This document shows, one piece after another, positions 18,438-28,427 of a DNA stretch of 64,000 nt. The notes below the pieces were generated by a model that made no database searches, was not told where the DNA came from, and saw nothing but the letters and a program-made list of their open reading frames with translations. The position numbers and the translations under genes were made by a program. Source of the stretch: Tamaricihabitans halophyticus (GTDB lineage: Bacteria > Actinomycetota > Actinomycetes > Mycobacteriales > Pseudonocardiaceae); NCBI RefSeq assembly GCF_004340875.1, contig NZ_SLXQ01000016.1:1-64000 (forward strand). The letters run 5' to 3'. Every line of letters starts with the position of its first letter. Position 1 is the stretch's first letter.

Positions 18438-19244
18438 TCAGGCGTCGCGGAACTGGGGGCTGCGTTTCTCCGCGAAGGCGCGTGGGCCCTCCTTCGCATC
18501 GTCGCTGCGGAACACGGCGCTGCCGAGCTTGGCTTCCAGCGTGAATGCCTCGGCTTCCGGCATCCCTTCGGTCTCGCGGATGGTTCGCAGGATCGCGCGC
18601 ACCGCGACGGGGCCGTTCGCCGCGACACGCTCCGCGAGCTCCATGGCCCGTGGCAGGGCTTCGCCGTCTGGCACCACGTGCCCGATCAGCCCGTACCGTT
18701 CGGCTTCGGTCGCGGACAGATGCCGGCCGGTGAGCAGGATATCCGCGGCGAGTGTGTACGGGATCTGCCGAGGCAGCCGTACGGCGGAGCCGCCGAGGGG
18801 AAACAGGCCCCACCGTGCCTCGGACACGCCAAACCTCGCGCTCTCGCCGGCGACCCGAATATCGGTTGCCTGCAGGATCTCGGTACCGCCGGCGATCGCT
18901 GGGCCTTCGACCGCGGCGATCAGTGGTTTACTGAGCCGGCGCCCTTTGAGCAGCGGCTCGATTACCGACATATCCGAGTTCTCCGCGCGGAACGAGTCAC
19001 CAGGATGGCTCGTGGTCATCGCCTTGAGATCCGCGCCGGCGCAGAAGGCGCCGCCCGCGCCAGTCAACACGCAGGCACGGATATCCGGATCAGTGTCGAC
19101 CCTGTCCCACGCCTCGCGCATGATCGCCATCATCGGACCGGACAAGGCATTGCGTGCTTTTGGCCGGTTCATCGTGACGACGAGTACCTGCCCATGCCGC
19201 TCGACAAGGCAGTGCGCCTCCGCCGGCTGCTCGGCGTGGTTCAT
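18438..19244 (-). CDS. echA19: Enoyl-CoA hydratase, EchA19-like
   Basis: 268-aa crotonase. Oxyanion-hole and catalytic regions [22 protein letters not shown] (first Glu) and [12 protein letters not shown] (second Glu) are present, so it looks active as a hydratase. EchA19 (Rv3516, about 263 aa) hydrates steroid enoyl-CoAs of the side chain. As in M. tuberculosis it lies divergent to fadD19. ATG at 19244 has GGGAGG six nt upstream; a longer frame to 19316 crosses the operator. It shares the KstR-like site at 19286-19299 with fadD19. Confidence 0.85.
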   Translation of the reverse strand: MNHAEQPAEAHCLVERHGQVLVVTMNRPKARNALSGPMMAIMREAWDRVDTDPDIRACVLTGAGGAFCAGADLKAMTTSHPGDSFRAENSDMSVIEPLLKGRRLSKPLIAAVEGPAIAGGTEILQATDIRVAGESARFGVSEARWGLFPLGGSAVRLPRQIPYTLAADILLTGRHLSATEAERYGLIGHVVPDGEALPRAMELAERVAANGPVAVRAILRTIRETEGMPEAEAFTLEAKLGSAVFRSDDAKEGPRAFAEKRSPQFRDA

Positions 19245-19285
19245 CGATCGCCTCCCGCGCGTCGGATTGGGGGATTGTCTCGAAT

Positions 19286-19299
19286 AGTAACATGTTCTA
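19286..19299. promoter_or_regulatory. KstR-type operator shared by echA19 and fadD19
   Basis: AGTAACATGTTCTA matches TnnAACnnGTTnnA except for the first base. It is 41 nt from the echA19 start and 10 nt from the fadD19 GTG. The short distance to fadD19 suggests a leaderless transcript whose promoter is covered by the repressor. Confidence 0.65.
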
Positions 19300-19309
19300 G
19301 TTTCTTCAT

Positions 19310-20944
19310 GTGGCACTCAATATCGCGGATCTTGTGGAGCATGCCGTTGATCTCATGCCGGATCGTCTCGCCACACGCTGTGGTGAGGCCAGCACTACCT
19401 TCGCCGAATTCGACGAGCGCGCCAATCGACTAGCGCATTACCTTGCCGCGCAGGGAGTCGGCCCGGGCGAGCATGTCGGCGTCTACGCGCGCAACCGGAT
19501 CGAGGCGGTTGAAGCGATGCTCGCCGCGTACAAACTGCGTGCGGTCGCGATCAATATCAACTACCGGTACACCGCGAACGAGTTACGGTATATCTTCGAC
19601 AACGCCGATCTGGTCGCGCTGGTACATGAGCGGCGCTATGCCGACAAGGTCGCCGCGGTGTTACCCGAGGTGCCCCGGCTGCGCACGGTGCTGGTGTTGG
19701 ACGATGACGCAGAACCCGAGTATGCGCGGTACGGCGCGGTGGACTACGAAACCGCGCTTGCCGACAGCCGGCCGGACCGAGATTTCCCGGAGCGTAGTGC
19801 CGACGACCGCTACATCCTCTACACCGGAGGAACCACTGGATATCCCAAAGGGGTGGTGTGGCGGCACGAGGACGTATGGCGAGTACTCGGCGGCGGTATT
19901 GACTTCGTTACCGGGGAGAAGGTCGTCGACGAATGGCAGCAGTCCCAGAGTGGGGCACAGGCGCCAGGTCTGGTGCGGTTTCCGGTCCCGCCACTCATCC
20001 ACGGTGCCGCGCAGTGGGCGGCACTGCAAAGCCTGTTTACCGGGGGTACGGTCGTTTTCCTGCCGCGGTTCGACGCGCATGAGGTATGGCGGACGGTTCA
20101 GCGGTATCGCGTACAGGTGATGCTCATCGTCGGGGACGCGATGGCTCGACCGATGATCGAGGCGCTCGCCGAGGGTGGCTATGACGCCTCCTCGTTGCTC
20201 GCGATCGCCAGCAGCGCCGCGCTCTTCTCGCCTTCAGTGAAGGAACAGTATCTGTCTACATTGGAAAATGTGGTGCTCACCGATTCCATCGGGTCCTCGG
20301 AGACAGGGTTCTCCGGGCTCGGAATGGCGCAGCGTGGTGCCGCCTTCACCGGTGGTCCCCGGGTGCGGATCGATCCGGACAACATCGTGATCGACGAGCG
20401 GAACCGGCCGATCGCCGCTGGCTCGGACACGATCGGCCGGATCGCCCGCGGTGGGAATATCCCACTCGGCTACTACAAGGATCCGGCGAAGACCGCCGAG
20501 TTGTTCACCGAGATCGAGGGTAAGCGTTACGCGGTGCCCGGCGACTTCGCCAAAGTGGAGGACGACGGCACGGTGACCATGCTCGGCAGGGGCAGTACCT
20601 GTGTGAACACCGGCGGCGAGAAGGTGTTCGTGGAAGAAGTGGAGAGCGCGTTGAAGGCACACCCCGATGTGTTCGACGCGCTGGTGATCGGGATTTCCGA
20701 CGAGCTACTCGGCCAGCGGGTAGCCGCCGTCGTGCAGCCGCGCCCCGGCGCGCGTCCCGCATTGGACACGCTGGACACGCATACCCGCTCGCGGATCGCC
20801 GGCTACAAGGTGCCCAGGACGTACTGGTTCACCGATGCGGTCTCTCGATCGCCCAGTGGCAAGCCGGACTATGCCTGGGCACAGGAATACGCGCGGAACA
20901 ACCCCGAGGTGTCCTGGACCGAGCAGGCTGGAACCACGGGCTGA
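19310..20944 (+). CDS. fadD19: Sterol side-chain acyl-CoA ligase FadD19
   Basis: 544-aa adenylate-forming ligase. The N-terminus [70 protein letters not shown] and [24 protein letters not shown] match FadD19 (Rv3515c, 548 aa) closely. It attaches CoA to the C26/C27 acid of sterols made by CYP125. In Rhodococcus FadD19 is essential for C24-branched sterol side chains. The GTG at 19310 has no ribosome site and lies 10 nt past the operator. The NPD-like gene follows after 51 nt and may be cotranscribed. Confidence 0.9.
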   Translation: MALNIADLVEHAVDLMPDRLATRCGEASTTFAEFDERANRLAHYLAAQGVGPGEHVGVYARNRIEAVEAMLAAYKLRAVAININYRYTANELRYIFDNADLVALVHERRYADKVAAVLPEVPRLRTVLVLDDDAEPEYARYGAVDYETALADSRPDRDFPERSADDRYILYTGGTTGYPKGVVWRHEDVWRVLGGGIDFVTGEKVVDEWQQSQSGAQAPGLVRFPVPPLIHGAAQWAALQSLFTGGTVVFLPRFDAHEVWRTVQRYRVQVMLIVGDAMARPMIEALAEGGYDASSLLAIASSAALFSPSVKEQYLSTLENVVLTDSIGSSETGFSGLGMAQRGAAFTGGPRVRIDPDNIVIDERNRPIAAGSDTIGRIARGGNIPLGYYKDPAKTAELFTEIEGKRYAVPGDFAKVEDDGTVTMLGRGSTCVNTGGEKVFVEEVESALKAHPDVFDALVIGISDELLGQRVAAVVQPRPGARPALDTLDTHTRSRIAGYKVPRTYWFTDAVSRSPSGKPDYAWAQEYARNNPEVSWTEQAGTTG

Positions 20945-20995
20945 GAGCGGCGGCTTCAGCCGAGAAAAAGCAGGAACGCGGCAGGAAGGAGCGTC

Positions 20996-22099
20996 GTGCG
21001 GACCGGACTGTGTGACACGCTGGGAATTGACTACCCGATTGTTGGCTTCACGCCATCCGAGCATGCCGCGGCCGCGATCAGCAGGGCGGGCGGCTTGGGT
21101 GTGCTCGGCTGCGTGCGGTTCAATGACGCCGCCGAACTGGAGACCGTGCTTGACTGGATGGACCACAACACGGACGGTAAACCGTACGGTGTGGACATCG
21201 TCATGCCGGCGAAGGTGCCCACCGAAGGCATACCGGACGACCTCAACTCGCTGGTGCCCCCGGAACATCGGGCTTTCGTGGAACGAACGCTCAGCGAGCT
21301 CGGCGTACCACCACTCGCGGAGGACGTCGAGACAGGTGTGGGCGTCCTCGGCTGGCTGCATTCCGTGGCGCGCTCGCACGTCGAGGTTGCCCTGCGCCAC
21401 CCCATTCGGCTGATCGCCAACGCACTTGGCTCGCCACCTACGGACGTGTTGACCACGGCACACGAGCACGGCGTGCTGGTTGCTGCCCTTGCTGGCAAAG
21501 CCGAGCATGCCCGGCGGCATGTGGACTCCGGTGTGGACATCGTCGTCGCGCAGGGTTACGAGGCGGGCGGACATACCGGGGAGATCGCGAGTATGGTGCT
21601 GATCCCGGAGATCGTCGCGGCGCTCGGTGGCCGTGCGCCGGTGCTCGCGGCTGGCGGGATTGGTAGTGGGCGACAGGCGGCCGCGGCGCTCGCGCTCGGC
21701 GCGCAGGGGGTGTGGACCGGCTCGTGCTGGTTGACCACCCGCGAGTACGCCGAAACGATGGGGGAGTCCGCGATGCAGCGCGCGTTGCTCGGCGCGAGTT
21801 CCAGCGATACCGTGCGCAGTCGGATCTACACAGGGAAACCGGCGCGGCTACTCAAAACGCGGTGGACCGAAGCGTGGGAGCAACCAGGCGCGCCTGAGCC
21901 GCTACCTATGCCGTTGCAGAACTTGCTGGTGAGCCCGGCGCACCAGCGAATGCACGCCGCCGACGACCCAAGCGCCGTGGCGATGCCGGTCGGCCAGATC
22001 GTTGGCAGTCTCACCGAGATCCGACCGGTAGCCGACGTGCTGGACGAGTTCGTTCGTGGCTACGCCGATACGGTACGCGGCCTTGCGGAGACCAGCTAA
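20996..22099 (+). CDS. Nitronate monooxygenase/NPD-family FMN oxidoreductase
   Basis: 367-aa TIM-barrel flavoprotein. The start MRTGLCDTLGIDYPIV, SRAGGLGVLGCVRFND, the FMN phosphate segment AQGYEAGGHTGEI, and PVLAAGGIGSGRQAAAALALGAQGVW are characteristic of 2-nitropropane dioxygenase-like enzymes. The HIP-pathway enzyme IpdC belongs to the same superfamily, but this protein keeps a different N-terminus, so I do not assign it. GTG at 20996 has AAGGAG five nt upstream. It stands alone after fadD19 and is followed by a hairpin before the convergent fadE27. Likely reduces or oxidises an enoyl or ketosteroid intermediate; substrate unknown. Confidence 0.78.
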   Translation: MRTGLCDTLGIDYPIVGFTPSEHAAAAISRAGGLGVLGCVRFNDAAELETVLDWMDHNTDGKPYGVDIVMPAKVPTEGIPDDLNSLVPPEHRAFVERTLSELGVPPLAEDVETGVGVLGWLHSVARSHVEVALRHPIRLIANALGSPPTDVLTTAHEHGVLVAALAGKAEHARRHVDSGVDIVVAQGYEAGGHTGEIASMVLIPEIVAALGGRAPVLAAGGIGSGRQAAAALALGAQGVWTGSCWLTTREYAETMGESAMQRALLGASSSDTVRSRIYTGKPARLLKTRWTEAWEQPGAPEPLPMPLQNLLVSPAHQRMHAADDPSAVAMPVGQIVGSLTEIRPVADVLDEFVRGYADTVRGLAETS

Positions 22100-22111
22100 C
22101 CAGCGGTCCGG

Positions 22112-22140
22112 GCACCGTTGCTACCCGTAGCTGTCGGTGC
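22112..22140. terminator. Two-part hairpin between convergent NPD gene and fadE27
   Basis: GCACCG (22112-22117) pairs with CGGTGC (22135-22140), and inside it GCTA (22120-22123) pairs with TAGC (22128-22131) with loop CCCG. Small internal loop between the two stems. Positioned to act in both directions. Confidence 0.6.
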
Positions 22141-22145
22141 GATCG

Positions 22146-23273
22146 CTAGCAGTCCAGTGGAGGTTCGGCGAGGATCCGGCCGAGTGCCCGCAGCTGCGCG
22201 GTGGCCGCGCCGAGGGTGAACTCATTGCGCTTGCCGGCGACGAAGTAGCCGCTCAGTGGGTAGTCGAGGTCGATACCGACACCACCGTGGATATGTACCG
22301 CGGTATGCAGGACGCGATGGCCACCCTCGGCAGCCCAGAACTTGGCGGTGGCGATCTCGCCGCCGTCCGGTAGCTCTTCGGCAAGCCGCCAGGCGGCCTG
22401 CCACATGGTCAGCCGGATCGCCTCGACATCGATGTAGGCATCCGCCAGTCGCTGGGTTACGGCCTGGAACGTTCCGATTGGACGGTCAAACTGGACCCGG
22501 TTGGTGGCGTACTCGGCGGTGTAGGCAAGCGCACGCTCGGTGACGCCGAGTTGGTGGGCGCATACCCCGACCGTTCCGCGAGCGAGCAGCCAGGCGATGA
22601 TTCGCTCGGCCTCGCCCGGATCACCGAGCACCCGTTCGGTACCGAGCGGCACTCCCGCGAAGCTTACCGTTGGTTCGTCATCGCCGTCCACGATCCGCTG
22701 TTCCGTGCGCGTGACGCCGGGGTCATCCGCGCTGACCAGGAACACCGTAGGTCCGTGCGGTGTGCTGGCGGCCAGCAGCAGGTAGTCCGCGATCGCGCCA
22801 GCGGGCACCAACGCGACGCTGCCGTCCAGTCGCCAACCATCCGCGAGGCGTTCGGCGTCGAGCGGTGGCGCGGTTCGGTCCGGATCGGCGTCGGCGGCGA
22901 GCGCGGCGGTGCCGATCAGTTGCCCGCTGGCGGTCGGTCGACCCCAGTGTCGCCACTGCTCAGCGGTCCCGAACTGGCCCAGTGCCGATGCGGCGAGCAC
23001 GATCGAGGACAGATACGGTGCCGGCGCGATCGCGCGACCAAGCTCGATGAGCACCGAACAGGTTTCGAGGAAGCCACAGCCAGAACCGCCCAGCTCGGTT
23101 GGGAACGCTGCGTCGAGGACACCGCTCGAACCGAGAAGCGTCCAGAGTTCCCGGTCGAATCGGGTCGGCGGTGTGTCCGGTTCTCGCCGCCGGTGCGGCT
23201 CGCGACGCTTGGTCAACAGCTGATTGGTCAGCTCGCCGAGGTCGCGTTGCTCCTGGGTGAGTAGGAAATCCAT
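22146..23273 (-). CDS. fadE27: Acyl-CoA dehydrogenase, FadE27/ChsE5-like subunit
   Basis: 375-aa acyl-CoA dehydrogenase fold (MDFLLTQEQRDLGELTNQLL; ALAYTAEYATNRVQFDRPIGTFQAV; HIHGGVGIDLDYPLSGYF). Length equals FadE27 (Rv3505, 373 aa). FadE26 and FadE27 together form the alpha2beta2 enzyme ChsE4-ChsE5 that starts beta-oxidation of the C8 or C5 sterol side chain. The gene begins 9 nt after the fadE26 stop, with GAAGGGA before the ATG. The pair is divergent from the alcohol dehydrogenase - mce4 operon, matching the mycobacterial link between fadE26-27 and mce4. Confidence 0.85.
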   Translation of the reverse strand: MDFLLTQEQRDLGELTNQLLTKRREPHRRREPDTPPTRFDRELWTLLGSSGVLDAAFPTELGGSGCGFLETCSVLIELGRAIAPAPYLSSIVLAASALGQFGTAEQWRHWGRPTASGQLIGTAALAADADPDRTAPPLDAERLADGWRLDGSVALVPAGAIADYLLLAASTPHGPTVFLVSADDPGVTRTEQRIVDGDDEPTVSFAGVPLGTERVLGDPGEAERIIAWLLARGTVGVCAHQLGVTERALAYTAEYATNRVQFDRPIGTFQAVTQRLADAYIDVEAIRLTMWQAAWRLAEELPDGGEIATAKFWAAEGGHRVLHTAVHIHGGVGIDLDYPLSGYFVAGKRNEFTLGAATAQLRALGRILAEPPLDC

Positions 23274-23282
23274 GAGGTCCCT

Positions 23283-24467
23283 TCAACGCTTCGTGGCGGG
23301 GATACCGAGTCCGGTGGTGGCGATGATGTCGCGCTGAACCTCGTTCGTGCCGCCGCCGAAGGTCAGGATCAGCGCGGAACGGTGCATCCGCTCGATCCGA
23401 CCGTGCAACAGTGCCGAGGGCGCTCCCGCCCGCACATAGCCGGGCTGGCCAAGTACCTCCATCAGCAGCCGGTAGGCCTCGATCGCGAACTCCGTGCCGA
23501 AAACCTTGTTGGCTGAAGCGTCCGCGGGGCTCGGTGCCTGCTCGGCGGTACAGGCGACCCGCCAGTTGAGTAGTTTGAGAAACTCCGCCTTGGCATGCAC
23601 CCGAGCGAGGTGCGTGCGAACCCATTCCTGGTCGATCACCCTGCTGCCGTCGGCAAGTGGCGTGCGCTGGGCCCATGCACGCACTTGGCGCAGTGCCAGC
23701 AGAACTGGTGCGCTCGAGGTCAGTGCGACCCGCTCGTGGTTCAGCTGGTTGGTAATCAGCGGCCAGCCGCGGTCCTCGGTACCGACCAGCTCGGTCGCGG
23801 GCACCCGTACGTCCTCGAAGTAGGTCGCACTGGTCGTGGTTCCGGACACGGTGTGCACCGGTGTCCAGGAGAATCCGGGTGCCTCCGTCGGCACGATGAG
23901 CACGCTCAGTCCTTTGTGCTTTGGCGCCTCGGGATTGGTCCGGCAGGCCAACCATACGTAATCGGCGTACTGGATCAGACTCGTCCACATCTTCTGGCCG
24001 TTCACCACGAACTCGTCGCCGGATTCGGTGCGGGTCGCCGTGGTGCGCAAGGCGGCGAGGTCGGTTCCCGCCTCTGGCTCGGAGTAGCCAATGGCGAAGT
24101 GGATCTCGCCTGCCGCGATCCTCGGCAGGTAGTAGGCACGCTGTTCCGGAGTGCCGAACCGCATGATGGTCGGACCGATCGAGTTCAGGGTCAGAAACGG
24201 CACCGGTACCCCAGCGATCGCCGCTTCATCGGTGAAGATCAGTTGCTCGAGCATGGGCCTGTTCGACCCGCCGTACTCTTCGGGCCACCCGAGGGTCAAC
24301 CAGCCGTCCTTGCCGAGCTGGCGGACGATGTCCCGGTATACGGTGCCGTCGCCGTAATCCGCACCGGTGGTGAGCGCGGCCTGGCGTTCCGGAGTCAGCA
24401 GGGTCGCGAAGTAGTCGCGAAGCCGCTGCCGTAGTGCCTGATGTTCGTCGGAGTAGGCGAGGCGCAT
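23283..24467 (-). CDS. fadE26: Acyl-CoA dehydrogenase, FadE26/ChsE4-like subunit
   Basis: 394-aa protein matching FadE26 (Rv3504, 400 aa): MRLAYSDEHQALRQRLRDYF, DGWLTLGWPEEYGGSNRPM, GYSEPEAGTDLAALRTTA, GQKMWTSLIQYADYVWLA, and C-terminal ILTFGGGTNEVQRDIIATTG. It supplies part of the FAD-binding active site of the heteromeric ChsE4-ChsE5 dehydrogenase. ATG at 24467 is preceded by GGAAAGG. A full-match KstR-like operator lies 35 nt upstream (24502-24515). Confidence 0.9.
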   Translation of the reverse strand: MRLAYSDEHQALRQRLRDYFATLLTPERQAALTTGADYGDGTVYRDIVRQLGKDGWLTLGWPEEYGGSNRPMLEQLIFTDEAAIAGVPVPFLTLNSIGPTIMRFGTPEQRAYYLPRIAAGEIHFAIGYSEPEAGTDLAALRTTATRTESGDEFVVNGQKMWTSLIQYADYVWLACRTNPEAPKHKGLSVLIVPTEAPGFSWTPVHTVSGTTTSATYFEDVRVPATELVGTEDRGWPLITNQLNHERVALTSSAPVLLALRQVRAWAQRTPLADGSRVIDQEWVRTHLARVHAKAEFLKLLNWRVACTAEQAPSPADASANKVFGTEFAIEAYRLLMEVLGQPGYVRAGAPSALLHGRIERMHRSALILTFGGGTNEVQRDIIATTGLGIPATKR

Positions 24468-24501
24468 GGGATGCCTTTCCTGGCCCATCGTGAACCGTTA
24501 G

Positions 24502-24515
24502 TGAAACACGTTCTA
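24502..24515. promoter_or_regulatory. KstR-type operator upstream of fadE26
   Basis: TGAAACACGTTCTA, identical to the site at 16773-16786, fits TnnAACnnGTTnnA fully. It lies 35 nt before the fadE26 start. Confidence 0.75.
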
Positions 24516-24665
24516 GTTGGAAGCTACTACGCGAGTCGCGTGCCCGTCGAGAGGGCTTGCCCGGTCGGGTGGGCGTTACTTGAGCGCCATCCGCTCGTTG
24601 TGTCGGTATCGCGTCCGGCTGGCTGGGTTTCGCGAGACACCGGACGACACGGGCTTGCTCTTATG

Positions 24666-24679
24666 TGAAACATGTTATC
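24666..24679. promoter_or_regulatory. KstR-type operator for the ADH-mce4 operon
   Basis: TGAAACATGTTATC matches TnnAACnnGTTnnA except for the last base. It is about 180 nt before the alcohol dehydrogenase start, so a long leader would be expected if this site controls the operon. Confidence 0.6.
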
Positions 24680-24857
24680 GATGTATATGGCCCAGATTCG
24701 GATAACACCTGGTTATAACCGTATCGTTCGAACTGTCTAGGGTTGTGAATAACAAGAACAGATTCTAGTCTGTAGCTGAAGCGAGCCGACGCGGCGCGTT
24801 GTCGCCGCGGTCCAGCGCGATGGCCGACACCGGGTGTGCTCAGTGAGGAGACGACAC

Positions 24858-25940
24858 GTGCAGGCAGCCGTACTGAACCAGGTCGGCGATTCCGATCTCG
24901 AACTACGCGAGGACGTTGGCACCACCCGGCCGGGCCCCGATGAGGTCCGGGTACGCATCCGGGCGGCCGGCATCTGCCATAGCGATCTGTCCGCGATGGA
25001 CGGTACGCTGCCGGCCCTGGCACCGGGCATCATCGGCCACGAGGGGTCCGGAGACGTCGTGGAGATTGGCGCGGCGGTCACCGATCTCGCCGTGGGTGAC
25101 CAGGTGATCATCTCCTTCGTGCCGCCCTGCGGAAAATGCGCGAGCTGCCTTCGCGGTGAGGCGAACCTATGTTCGGTGCACGCGATCGCGGCGTTCAGCT
25201 CGCCCCGCTTCGTGGTTGGCGACCAGCCGGTCTTCGGCTTCGCGGGTTGTGGCACCTTCGCCGAGGAACTCGTCGTGCCCAGTGCCGGCGCGGTGCGGGT
25301 AGACGGCGACGTGCCATACGAGATCGCCGCGCTGATCGGCTGCGGAGTGCTCACCGGAGTTGGCGCGGTGCTGAATACGGCCAAGGTCGAGCCTGGGGCG
25401 AGTGTCGTCATCATCGGAGCTGGCGGCGTCGGGATAGCCGCCATCCAGGGCGCGCGGCTCTCCGGTGCGACCCAGATCGTGGCCGTCGATCCGGTCACCG
25501 ACAAACATGACCTCGCCCGCGGTTTCGGCGCTACACACGCCTGTACGCCAGAAGCCCTGCCTGAGCTCATCGAGAAACTGACCGGGAACCAGGGGTTCGA
25601 CTATGCCTTCGAAGTCGTCGGGCAACCGGCGACGATCCGCGCGGCATGGGACGCCACCCGCCGCGGCGGCACCACGGTCGTCGTGGGTGCGGGTCGTGCC
25701 GACGCAACCGTCGAGTTCAGCGCCCAAGAGCTGTTCCTGCACGAGAAAAAGCTCCTCGGTTCATTCTATGGTTCGGCTGACGTACGCCGGGATTATCGCC
25801 GCATGATCGAGCTGTGGCAGGCCGGCCTGCTCGATCTTGCCGGCATGATCAGCAGACGGATCACCCTTTCCGAGATCAACGATGGTCTCGCTGGGATCCG
25901 TTCCGGCAAGTTCATCCGCCAGATCGTGACCGTGGACTAG
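24858..25940 (+). CDS. Zn-dependent alcohol dehydrogenase
   Basis: 360-aa medium-chain dehydrogenase. Catalytic zinc ligands lie in AAGICHSDLS and GHEGSGDVVEIG; the structural zinc site is CGKCASCLRGEANLC. The NAD-binding motif is VVIIGAGGVGIAAIQGA and the following VAVDPVTDKHDLA has an Asp favouring NAD+. GTG at 24858 has GAGGAG eight nt upstream. As first gene of the operon leading to mce4, it may oxidise the side-chain 26-hydroxysterol formed by CYP125 to the aldehyde, with the aldehyde dehydrogenase two genes downstream. That role is inferred from context. Confidence 0.85.
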   Translation: MQAAVLNQVGDSDLELREDVGTTRPGPDEVRVRIRAAGICHSDLSAMDGTLPALAPGIIGHEGSGDVVEIGAAVTDLAVGDQVIISFVPPCGKCASCLRGEANLCSVHAIAAFSSPRFVVGDQPVFGFAGCGTFAEELVVPSAGAVRVDGDVPYEIAALIGCGVLTGVGAVLNTAKVEPGASVVIIGAGGVGIAAIQGARLSGATQIVAVDPVTDKHDLARGFGATHACTPEALPELIEKLTGNQGFDYAFEVVGQPATIRAAWDATRRGGTTVVVGAGRADATVEFSAQELFLHEKKLLGSFYGSADVRRDYRRMIELWQAGLLDLAGMISRRITLSEINDGLAGIRSGKFIRQIVTVD

Positions 25941-25983
25941 GGGGACAGTGGTGCCAGCAGCGCGTGCCACGGAGGAGAACCTC

Positions 25984-26871
25984 GTGGACAAGGTCGCCAT
26001 CGTGACCGGCGCGGGTGCGGGATTGGGTAGGGCCGAAGCGCTCGCGCTCGCCGGCGCGGGAGCGAACGTGGTACTTGGCGATATCGATCCCGACGCGTTG
26101 GACGCGGTCGTCGCCGAGGCATCCGCGCTCGGGGTCGAGGCGATCGGCCGTCCCGGCGATGTCGCACTCCGGGAAACGGCCGACGCGTTGACGGCCGCCG
26201 CGGTCGAGACGTTCGGTGGGCTGCACGTGCTGGTGAACAACGCGGGCATGGTGCGCGATCGGATGTTGTTCAACATGTCCGATGCGGAATGGGACGACGT
26301 CGTCCGGGTACATCTGCGCGGCCATTTTCTGCTGTCCCGAAACGCCGCCGGGCACTGGCGGAGCGCGGCAAAGGATCGTGGCGAGCCGGTCTATGGCCGG
26401 ATCGTGAACACGGCCTCGGAGGCGTTTCTGCTCGGTTCGGAGGGACAACCGAACTACGCGGCCGCCAAAGCCGGCATCGTGGCCCTCACGTTGTCCAGCG
26501 CACGCGGGCTGGCCCGCTATGGCGTACGGGCCAACGCGATCTGCCCGCGCGCCAGGACCGCGATGACCGAGCACGTGTTCGGACCAGCGCCGGGTACGGA
26601 TGATGATGCGCTCGATCCGGAGAATGTCGCGCGGTTCGTCAGCTATCTCGCCGCGCCGGCGGCCGAAGTGATCAACGGTCAGGTGTTCGTGATCTACGGC
26701 GGCATGGTCGCGCTGCTCGCGGCCCCCTCGGTCGAGCAACGCTTCGATGCCGCCGACGGCCGCTGGAACACGGAGACTCTGGCCGCGGCACTCGGTCCAT
26801 ACTTCGCCCGGCGCGACCCCGAGCGTACGTTCGCCTGCACCGAGGTGATGTCGCTTTCCGAACCGCCATAA
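25984..26871 (+). CDS. Short-chain dehydrogenase, Rv3502c-like (17beta-HSD type)
   Basis: 295-aa SDR with TGAGAGLGRAEALALA (cofactor loop), NNAG, and catalytic Ser/Tyr/Lys in NTASEAFLLGSEGQPNYAAAKAG. The long C-terminal part (ICPRARTAMTEHVFG; RRDPERTFACTEVM) matches Rv3502c, which lies just before yrbE4A in M. tuberculosis, as here. Likely oxidises a steroid or side-chain hydroxyacyl-CoA. GTG at 25984 is chosen because GGAGGAG lies six nt upstream; a GTG at 25948 after AGGGGGAC is the alternative and would add 12 residues. Gap to the ADH stop is 43 nt. Confidence 0.83.
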   Translation: MDKVAIVTGAGAGLGRAEALALAGAGANVVLGDIDPDALDAVVAEASALGVEAIGRPGDVALRETADALTAAAVETFGGLHVLVNNAGMVRDRMLFNMSDAEWDDVVRVHLRGHFLLSRNAAGHWRSAAKDRGEPVYGRIVNTASEAFLLGSEGQPNYAAAKAGIVALTLSSARGLARYGVRANAICPRARTAMTEHVFGPAPGTDDDALDPENVARFVSYLAAPAAEVINGQVFVIYGGMVALLAAPSVEQRFDAADGRWNTETLAAALGPYFARRDPERTFACTEVMSLSEPP

Positions 26872-26897
26872 CCGTTCTGCCCGAGAAAGGGACCAGT

Positions 26898-28409
<1,512 letters not shown>

Positions 28410-28427
28410 CGGAGGGAAAGCGGCCAG

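Larger units (their letters stand above)
24468..24857. other. 390-nt divergent regulatory region between fadE26 and the ADH-mce4 operon
   Basis: No gene seen. It holds a full KstR-like site (24502-24515), a one-mismatch site (24666-24679), an inverted repeat ATAAC-N5-GTTAT (24702-24716), a perfect 10-bp palindrome GGTTATAACC (24711-24720) and a weak KstR-like sequence AAGAACAGATTCTA (24754-24767). The stretch 24661-24780 is richer in A and T than its surroundings, as expected for promoters. Confidence 0.6.

Noticed and set aside
24754-24767. Third KstR-like site before the alcohol dehydrogenase gene
   Set aside because: AAGAACAGATTCTA misses two fixed positions of the motif, so it is mentioned only as weak.
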